Assembly: GCA_003086555.1 (NCBI GenBank)
Contig: QEFN01000035.1
Location: 1 to 10,092, forward strand
Length of the DNA stretch: 10,092 bases
Direction: 5' to 3'
From: Sulfolobus sp. SCGC AB-777_G06
GTDB lineage: Archaea > Thermoproteota > Thermoprotei_A > Sulfolobales > Sulfolobaceae
The position numbers were made by a program, and so were the translations under genes. The notes under the pieces are model-generated. The model did no database searches. It worked only from the letters and a program-made list of their open reading frames with translations, and was not told the origin of the DNA. Each line of letters opens with the position of its first letter. Within the stretch, counting starts at the first letter, position 1. Shown here one piece after another: positions 6,011-10,092 of this stretch.

Positions 6011-7423
6011 TTAGATCACACAATAGGTTAATTTTTCTAATATGTATCTAACATAATTAATATCAACTTTCTCGAAGTAAGATGAGCTAAGAATATAACT
6101 TATAAGATAAGAATTGTTTGAGTTATCGCTAATTAATTTAAACCTTAGTAATGAGTTCCTATGCTTATATCGAAGTATGTAATTGCTCATGAATGAACAC
6201 CCATTAGGTGAAAAGTCTACTATATTGAATGATGGAACAGTCTTACGAGTTTTGCGAAGATAGTTTTTGATAGATCTTATATCTTTTTCGCCCACTTTCC
6301 TATATCCTCCAAAAGCTATTAGGAATAATTTTCTTTCATATTTATTTGTAATAATAGATTCGATACAACAACCTTCTGATGAAACAGCTTTATAAATATT
6401 AGCTAATACGCTCTCTTTATCGTTTATCTTCCTGACCTCAAATAAGTCGCTATTTATAAAATATACAACATTTTTCTTAGGATTTATTACTGATAGGATA
6501 TTTCCAACGTATAAGATATCACTACATGAGTTTTTAATACAATCTAAAATGGACTCTATTTTGCTTTTCAATTCGTTTCCACTAGAAATAGTAAGAAAAT
6601 TCTTAGCCAAATCTTCTATCTTTTTGCATATGCTATCATCATAACACTTAACATCTACTATTGATAAACCACCAAATCCTCTACTAGTTTTCCTACCAAT
6701 TCCTCCTAACAGTATAAAAACCAATAGACTATGTAACGCAAACTTAAGCTTAGCATCAAAATTTTTCTCCTTTTCGCTATTCTTATCTAGATAAATGTTA
6801 AGAGTAAATTCTACTTTTGGTTTAATATTAAAGTATTCTAAGTAATCTGTAACTAGATTATTTAATATTTCCTTAATCGTCTCCTCATTAAAAGACTTAG
6901 CGATGTCTACATAAACTCTCTTAAAACCTAATAATTCGAAGGTGAGTAACTCATTATTATTAACTAGACTCTCAATTTCGTTTACGTTTAAATTAGACTT
7001 ATACGCTAAAGGAATTCTATTACATATTTTTTTCCCTTCTTTGATAACTAATTCGTTACCGCTTATATCAAAAGTCGTCCTTTTACAATTCTTTTTCCTT
7101 AAACAATTTACAGTAGAGCATTCTTCTTTCTTATCTAACTCTGTTTCGAATCTATTATTACATCCTTCAGTTATTACCTCTAATCTCACTGCAGACTTCT
7201 TGTTCTCACTTCCAAAAACGTCTTCAAATAACTTATCTATAGAGTCGTAAGTGTAAAGCTTTCCTTCTTTCACATAACTTACTGTATTGAATAAAACCCT
7301 ATTCCACCACCTCCATAAACCCTTAATTTCAGTAGGCCTAACGTTCTCTTCATAAAATTCGTTTATACTATGCCTATTATAACCTCCGGTTAACGGATAG
7401 ATAGCCTTTAGCCTAAAAGACAT
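6011..7423 (-). CDS. cmr1: Type III-B Cmr1 (double RAMP, filament head)
   Basis: Cmr1 carries two RAMP domains and sits at the head of the Cmr complex near the crRNA 3' end, where it helps bind target RNA. I place the start at ATG 7423 (470 residues): GGAGGAG at 7436-7430 is well spaced before it, and the protein then opens with the family-like MSFRLKAIYPLTGG. An in-frame ATG at 7438 would add five residues but has no Shine-Dalgarno site of its own. Diagnostic motifs are RPTEIKGLWRWWNRVLF (the W-R-W-W block, about 37-40), VFGSENKKSAVRLEV (about 69-83), and the glycine-rich GGIGRKTSRGFGG (about 240-252) typical of RAMPs. A cysteine- and lysine-rich segment, with cysteines at about 88, 102, 107, 113 and 134, could bind a metal; this is an inference. 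It is longer than bacterial or Pyrococcus Cmr1, with an extended C-terminal part. Its stop lies one base before cmr6. Confidence 0.9.
   Translation of the reverse strand: MSFRLKAIYPLTGGYNRHSINEFYEENVRPTEIKGLWRWWNRVLFNTVSYVKEGKLYTYDSIDKLFEDVFGSENKKSAVRLEVITEGCNNRFETELDKKEECSTVNCLRKKNCKRTTFDISGNELVIKEGKKICNRIPLAYKSNLNVNEIESLVNNNELLTFELLGFKRVYVDIAKSFNEETIKEILNNLVTDYLEYFNIKPKVEFTLNIYLDKNSEKEKNFDAKLKFALHSLLVFILLGGIGRKTSRGFGGLSIVDVKCYDDSICKKIEDLAKNFLTISSGNELKSKIESILDCIKNSCSDILYVGNILSVINPKKNVVYFINSDLFEVRKINDKESVLANIYKAVSSEGCCIESIITNKYERKLFLIAFGGYRKVGEKDIRSIKNYLRKTRKTVPSFNIVDFSPNGCSFMSNYILRYKHRNSLLRFKLISDNSNNSYLISYILSSSYFEKVDINYVRYILEKLTYCVI
6014..6019 (-). promoter_or_regulatory. Shine-Dalgarno site of cmr6
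   Basis: GTGATC on the minus strand, four bases before the cmr6 ATG, is the exact complement of GATCAC in the crenarchaeal 16S 3' tail. It is formed by the last sense codons of cmr1 (GTG ATC), so translation of the two genes is physically linked. Confidence 0.6.
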
Positions 7424-7429
7424 TAACAA

Positions 7430-7436
7430 CTCCTCC
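7430..7436 (-). promoter_or_regulatory. Shine-Dalgarno site deciding the cmr1 start
   Basis: GGAGGAG on the minus strand overlaps the first possible ATG (7438) and lies 6 bases before the second ATG (7423). Because a ribosome bound here could only use the downstream ATG, the start at 7423 is preferred. Confidence 0.6.
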
Positions 7437-7438
7437 AT

Positions 7439-7903
7439 TTACCTCGCCTCTATTATAGCCTCAGCCAATCTCTTTATTGCCATTAAATATCTCTTTATCC
7501 TGGCGGAAATTATAGGAGACAACTCATACAACGTGTTTATAATTTCTAAACGGTTACACCTGAGTTTATCAATTAGAAACTTTTTACCTATAATGTTTCT
7601 CTCAGACAGATAGTACAGAATGACAAACAAATAGGCCATATAAGAAGCCTCATCGCTACTACCCAGATCAATGCTCTCAGAAGAGGGAGAATTTAATAAC
7701 GCGGTTAGTTTATCTATCTTATCATCATTCTCTAACCCAGCTTTTGATATTATGTAAAACAACGTGGGGATGAACCCAGAAGTATATATCTCCTCCACCA
7801 AATCCCTAGCCCTACTTCTAAATTTACTCCTAGCTTCTCCTTTTAGAGAATTTAATACCTTATTGAACGCGTCAAGAGCTAACTTATAGTCGTCATAAGA
7901 CAT
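7439..7903 (-). CDS. cmr5: Type III-B Cmr5 (small alpha-helical filament subunit)
   Basis: Cmr5 (Cas11-type small subunit) is a compact all-helical protein that stacks along the Cmr4 backbone and lines the target-RNA channel. The 154 residues are almost entirely helix-forming. They contain the blocks KFRSRARDLVEEIYTSG (about 27-43), FIPTLFYIISKAG (about 44-56) and SYMAYLFVILYYLSERN (about 87-103), which resemble the arginine-rich first helices and hydrophobic core helices of archaeal Cmr5. There are no catalytic motifs, as expected. ATG at 7903 overlaps the end of cmr4 by 11 bases and is preceded by AAGGTG at 7917-7912. The stop codon directly abuts the upstream ATG of cmr1 at 7438. The size is close to other Cmr5 proteins, and its place between cmr4 and cmr1 matches the Sulfolobales module. 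Confidence 0.88.
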   Translation of the reverse strand: MSYDDYKLALDAFNKVLNSLKGEARSKFRSRARDLVEEIYTSGFIPTLFYIISKAGLENDDKIDKLTALLNSPSSESIDLGSSDEASYMAYLFVILYYLSERNIIGKKFLIDKLRCNRLEIINTLYELSPIISARIKRYLMAIKRLAEAIIEAR

Positions 7904-8819
7904 CTCTTCCCCACCTTAACTCAACTATTCCCTTTCCTATGGTCTCCTTACCGCCAAGAATAACGTATTTCAGCTTCCTTAAAATACAGCTGTCAAATAT
8001 TGCATTCTCCTTACTTTCCTTGCCTAAAAATGCTGAAAAGAATATAGTCCTCATCGGTACGTATTCCTCAGACCACAAACCACCGGTTACCACAGTTTTC
8101 TTATCCTTATCTATCCTTATCCTCCTAACCCTAATTAAAGACCTATTGATTACCTCCTTCCCTATAGAATCTTCTAGTACCAGTAATGGAACATCATCAC
8201 TTTCCAACCCTTCCTTGTTTACCTCATCGCTTACTAGGTTAGTTATGTTGGAAATTTTAACGTCATGAGCCTCCTCCAATTCAACGTGAAAGTCCTCATT
8301 TAAAATAGCGGTCTTCAAACTGCTGCCTAGCGTAATGTTCTTTCCTTCATTACGAAGTATGCTATCACCTTCATTACCAAGTATTCTATCAATAGTAATT
8401 TGCAAATTACTGAAGGAAGCGTTAGACAATTGAGAGATCGAGTCCAAATACGATTTAACCTTCTTTAAGAGCTCATATGTGGTAACGTAAACCCAAACGT
8501 GAGGTTTTGGGCTATCAATTTCGATAATCCTTGAGGGTATAGCAAAAAGTATTGCGTCCAAAAAAGTACCTAATGAAGCTTCCTCAGGGTTTTCATCCTC
8601 GCCTAGTACCTTATAAATCAAGTCTTTAGTATGTACAAATTCCTTTAAAAGAAATGACTTTATTGCCCCCTTCAAGCTAGAAGCGTAAATTGTCGGATAG
8701 CCTAGCTCGTCCCTCTGAAAAGGCAAGTCTATTTCCTCATCTACAGATGAGCCAGAACCTACGTGAAGATGAGTAATAGCGTAAATAAAGAACGGTTCAG
8801 AAATAGTGTAATAAGGCAT
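7893..8819 (-). CDS. cmr4: Type III-B Cmr4 (Cas7 backbone, target-RNA nuclease)
   Basis: Cmr4 is the repeated backbone subunit. Each copy places an aspartate at the crRNA-target duplex and cuts target RNA at 6-nucleotide steps. With the start at ATG 8819 the protein has 308 residues. The N-terminal family block is clear: ITHLHVGSGSSVDEEIDLPFQRD, with D31 of IDLPFQRD at the position of the known catalytic aspartate (D26 in the Pyrococcus protein), then YPTIYASSLKGAIKSFLL as the RAMP loop. The C terminus has LWSEEYVPMRTIFF and LGGKETIGKGIVELRW, both typical of Cmr4. A TTG at 8834 is in frame and would add five residues, but the sequence before it has no Shine-Dalgarno site, whereas GGAAGG lies about 8 bases before the ATG. 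It follows cmr7 closely and overlaps cmr5 by 11 bases. The nuclease residue is kept, so RNA cleavage is expected. Confidence 0.92.
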   Translation of the reverse strand: MPYYTISEPFFIYAITHLHVGSGSSVDEEIDLPFQRDELGYPTIYASSLKGAIKSFLLKEFVHTKDLIYKVLGEDENPEEASLGTFLDAILFAIPSRIIEIDSPKPHVWVYVTTYELLKKVKSYLDSISQLSNASFSNLQITIDRILGNEGDSILRNEGKNITLGSSLKTAILNEDFHVELEEAHDVKISNITNLVSDEVNKEGLESDDVPLLVLEDSIGKEVINRSLIRVRRIRIDKDKKTVVTGGLWSEEYVPMRTIFFSAFLGKESKENAIFDSCILRKLKYVILGGKETIGKGIVELRWGRDVL

Positions 8820-8835
8820 AGAGGTTCCTTCCAAT

Positions 8836-9528
8836 TTATATACTATAATAATTGATTATATCACTAAGTTTCTCTACTAGATTATCGATAGCTTCATTAG
8901 GAATATCATATAGTTTAGCAATTCCTTCTATTTTCTTTTTAAATTCTTCTATTTCATTCTTATTACCAATGTTTAAGGAACGATAATTAGTTTTTCCTAC
9001 TTGTTTTGATTCAGTTATTAAATTAATCTTTATGATGTCATTCTGAAGATTAACTTTAGATTTCCTTATAAAATATAATTTGTTCATTACTTCAGCTTTG
9101 GAAAAAGAAATTACTTGTATAGATGGGTTTTGTTCAGATTGCTTTTTTTCACCTTCTTGTTTAGGTAGGTCTTGTTCAGATTTCTCAATTTCACCAATTT
9201 GCTCTATTTTACCGTTTACGAGAATTCCTTTAACATAATCACAAGGGTCTAATGTATGAACTAACCCTAAACTATTTTCATCTATAGCATATCCGGTAAG
9301 AACTAAAATATTATAAATATCAACCTTATTCTTATTTTCCTTATTCTTATTTTCATTTATTTTAGTAATATGATTATTATTTGAAATTTTAATTTTAATA
9401 GGGAGCCTATTTTTACTTGTGGTACTATTTTTACTTAAAGTAAAAGTGTGAGTTTGTTCATTATACTCATAGTTTACATCATTTACTAATGGGATGAAGA
9501 CGTATTCATTAGCAGTTCCACTTTCCAT
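8836..9528 (-). CDS. cmr7: Probable Cmr7, Sulfolobales-specific Cmr-beta subunit
   Basis: The first gene of the operon encodes 230 residues without any RAMP or nuclease motif. Its position before cmr4, in the order 7-4-5-1-6-2-3, is where Sulfolobales Cmr-beta modules carry cmr7, a protein that forms dimers and coats the outside of the complex. The assignment rests on this position, on approximate size (Cmr7 is about 200 residues as I know it) and on the lack of another match; I cannot confirm it residue by residue. Visible parts: an N-terminal strand-rich segment (YVFIPLVNDVNYEYN), a polar loop with tandem ENKNK-ENKNK (59-68), a core strand (IYNILVLTGYAI, 71-82), a charged low-complexity linker (about 111-139) with SEQ repeats at 117 and 131, and a helical C terminus (EEFKKKIEGIAKLYD onward). 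It is the promoter-proximal gene and appears leaderless. The repeat-rich loops probably make it longer than its homologues. Confidence 0.72.
   Translation of the reverse strand: MESGTANEYVFIPLVNDVNYEYNEQTHTFTLSKNSTTSKNRLPIKIKISNNNHITKINENKNKENKNKVDIYNILVLTGYAIDENSLGLVHTLDPCDYVKGILVNGKIEQIGEIEKSEQDLPKQEGEKKQSEQNPSIQVISFSKAEVMNKLYFIRKSKVNLQNDIIKINLITESKQVGKTNYRSLNIGNKNEIEEFKKKIEGIAKLYDIPNEAIDNLVEKLSDIINYYSI
9114..9185. repeat. Imperfect in-frame direct repeat in cmr7 (42-base spacing)
   Basis: Bases 9114-9143 and 9156-9185 agree at 25 of 30 positions, with an exact 11-base core (TTGTTCAGATT at 9130-9140 and 9172-9182). The offset of 42 bases is 14 codons, so the frame is kept. In the protein this gives the two SEQ units of the charged linker (residues 117 and 131). 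It looks like a duplication within a loop that tolerates length change. Confidence 0.7.
9324..9353. repeat. Exact 15-base tandem duplication in cmr7
   Basis: Bases 9324-9338 and 9339-9353 are identical (CCTTATTCTTATTTT twice). On the coding strand this yields ENKNK-ENKNK, residues 59-68. As an exact in-frame tandem copy it is likely recent, for example from slippage, and marks a variable loop. Confidence 0.85.
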
Positions 9529-9548
9529 AATTTTGAGTATACTTGATA

Positions 9549-9557
9549 ATATATAAA
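9549..9557 (-). promoter_or_regulatory. TATA box of the cmr operon
   Basis: The minus strand reads TTTATATAT, centred about 25 bases before the cmr7 ATG at 9528. This spacing puts the transcription start at or next to the ATG, so the operon's first message should be leaderless, in line with the absence of a Shine-Dalgarno site before cmr7. Confidence 0.7.
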
Positions 9558-9577
9558 AATAACAGATTCCATAATAC

Positions 9578-9599
9578 GAAGTTATCCCAAGGGAACTTC
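9578..9599. repeat. Inverted repeat upstream of the cmr promoter (candidate operator)
   Basis: GAAGTT-AT-CCC (9578-9588) faces GGGAACTTC (9591-9599) around a two-base centre AA. All nine positions of the right arm pair with the left arm if the AT is bulged. The dyad ends about 20 bases upstream of the TATA box, where archaeal activators and some repressors bind. No regulator gene is nearby, so which protein binds is unknown. Confidence 0.5.
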
Positions 9600-9606
9600 A
9601 TATGCT

Positions 9607-9619
9607 TTTCCTACGGAAA
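9607..9619. repeat. Second short inverted repeat next to the first
   Basis: TTTCC (9607-9611) and GGAAA (9615-9619) are perfect reverse complements around TAC. The centre is about 24-25 bases from that of the 9578-9599 dyad, roughly two to two and a half helical turns. The two together could be a double operator, but each is short enough to arise by chance. Confidence 0.3.
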
Positions 9620-9860
9620 TCTATATAAACTAAACTATTCACGTCATTAGGGCGGTAAAGTACTGTAATATAATATAAAACTTAATATATATGTTTATCT
9701 TTACGGATATAATCAGATTAATAATATATTATGGTAATTAATTCATTTATTAATTTTATAGTAATAAATAAAATTAAACCTATCCGCCTATGCAGTAGAT
9801 TAGATCAATTATCAAATCTATATTATTCAGTAATATTCGCTAAGTTCGACTAATAAGATA
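9620..9860. other. AT-rich intergenic spacer between the IS remnant and the cmr promoter
   Basis: This stretch is unusually rich in A and T, with runs such as AATATAATATAAAA and ATTAATTTTATAG, and has no ORF longer than about 25 codons on either strand. TATA-like sequences occur on both strands (for example CTATATAAAC at 9621-9630), but no gene follows at a suitable distance. An imperfect inverted repeat, TAGATTAGAT (9796-9805) and ATCAAATCTA (9811-9820), matches at nine of ten positions. Nothing like a CRISPR repeat or leader was seen. Confidence 0.5.
9796..9820. repeat. Imperfect inverted repeat in the AT-rich spacer
   Basis: The arms 9796-9805 and 9811-9820 pair at nine of ten positions around the centre CAATT. 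It lies about 100 bases downstream of the transposase stop and could belong to the insertion-sequence end or be a protein-binding site. In such AT-rich DNA, chance is also plausible. Confidence 0.3.
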
Positions 9861-9870
9861 GTAAAAAGAG
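9861..9870 (-). terminator. Possible terminator of the transposase gene
   Basis: The minus strand reads CTCTTTTTAC about 40 bases after the transposase stop codon. A small dyad, ACACT (9874-9878) and AGTGT (9888-9892), precedes it. A T5 tract in this place would end transposase transcription before it could run into the cmr promoter region. Confidence 0.35.
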
Positions 9871-9908
9871 TTTACACTCACATATTCAGTGTGGAGATAG
9901 TGTCGTCA

Positions 9909-10092
9909 TTAAGTTACAAATTCTGGGATTAACCTTCTCTCCCATAAGACTAATGCTATGGAGTACATCATGCTACGAATGCTCCTATTTACTGCCTTCG
10001 TTGCCCTCTTGAATCTAATTAGCCTATCCCTTAATGAGGAATGAAAGGACTCGTTAGGGTTAACTGGCGAGACAACCGTGTGGTCTTTCAAC
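9909..10092 (-). CDS. C-terminal end of a DDE transposase (insertion sequence)
   Basis: Only the last 60 or so codons lie in the window; the frame is still open at the edge. The TTG at 10091-10089 is probably an internal leucine codon rather than a start. The sequence HTVVSPVNPNESFHSSLRDR followed by LIRFKRATKAVNRS has the look of the last catalytic block of a DDE transposase: the glutamate of NPNESFHSSLRDRL would be the E of the DDE triad, followed by the basic helix that such enzymes carry. The pattern is nearest to IS1/IS6-like elements of Sulfolobales (ISC1173-type is a possibility), but the exact family cannot be settled from this fragment. The gene reads toward the cmr operon, about 380 bases from its start. 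The left terminus of the element should lie between about 9840 and 9905, but the matching inverted repeat is outside the window. Confidence 0.7.
   Translation of the reverse strand, partial: LKDHTVVSPVNPNESFHSSLRDRLIRFKRATKAVNRSIRSMMYSIALVLWERRLIPEFVT

Noticed and set aside
8834..8844. TATA-like GTATATAAAT between cmr7 and cmr4 as an internal promoter
   Set aside because: It is about 20 bases from the preferred cmr4 ATG, shorter than the usual spacing, and lies at the tail of cmr7 in AT-rich codons. It is not supported beyond the motif.
9509..9601. 30-codon minus-strand ORF (ATG at 9601) running across the cmr promoter into cmr7 in another frame
   Set aside because: It contains the operon TATA box, has no ribosome binding site, overlaps cmr7 out of frame and looks like a chance open run in AT-rich DNA.
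9691..9741. 16-codon plus-strand ORF behind TATA-like sequence
   Set aside because: The TATA-like motif is too close to the ATG and the surrounding DNA is so AT-rich that such motifs are expected by chance.
1..10092. CRISPR array or leader
   Set aside because: No regularly spaced 24-37-base repeats were found on either strand, and no Sulfolobales-type repeat was recognised in the flanks.

Overview
The window looks like part of a Sulfolobales genome (Sulfolobus/Saccharolobus-like thermoacidophilic archaeon). This rests on the low GC, the near-exclusive AGA/AGG arginine codons, archaeal TATA boxes about 25 bases before start codons, internal Shine-Dalgarno sites complementary to a crenarchaeal 16S tail (TGAGGTGATC-like), and above all the gene set. 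Assignments come from reading motifs and gene order; no database search was run.

The core (positions 1015-9528, all on the minus strand) is a complete, compact type III-B CRISPR-Cas effector operon. In transcription order it reads cmr7 - cmr4 - cmr5 - cmr1 - cmr6 - cmr2(cas10) - cmr3. Neighbouring genes overlap or sit one base apart, except for about 16 bases before cmr4 and before cmr1 with the start codons chosen here. This is the order I know from the Sulfolobales 'Cmr-beta' module, whose hallmark is the lineage-restricted subunit Cmr7. The first gene appears leaderless, with a TATA box about 25 bases before its ATG; several internal genes carry Shine-Dalgarno sites. Together the products should form a crRNA-guided complex: Cmr4/Cmr5 make the filament (Cmr4 cleaves target RNA), Cmr3 and Cmr2 hold the crRNA 5' handle, Cmr1 and Cmr6 cap the other end, and Cmr7 coats the outside. 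Cas10 keeps its HD residues, zinc-binding cysteines and GGDD palm motif, so cyclic oligoadenylate signalling is expected. No CARF effector, Cas6, adaptation gene or CRISPR array lies in the window, so those must act from elsewhere.

The right flank (9529-10092) holds the operon promoter, two adjacent inverted repeats just upstream of it (candidate operators), a very AT-rich stretch without a convincing gene, and the 3' end of an insertion-sequence transposase that runs off the edge.

The left flank (1-1014) is a degraded accessory patch. It contains a likely terminator behind cmr3, a short ribbon-helix-helix (antitoxin-like) gene with its own promoter, an unrecognised 90-residue gene on the opposite strand that overlaps it tail to tail, a 5'-truncated YbjQ/UPF0145 gene, and 290 bases of non-coding sequence with several self-complementary segments that may be a decayed mobile element or a structured transcript.
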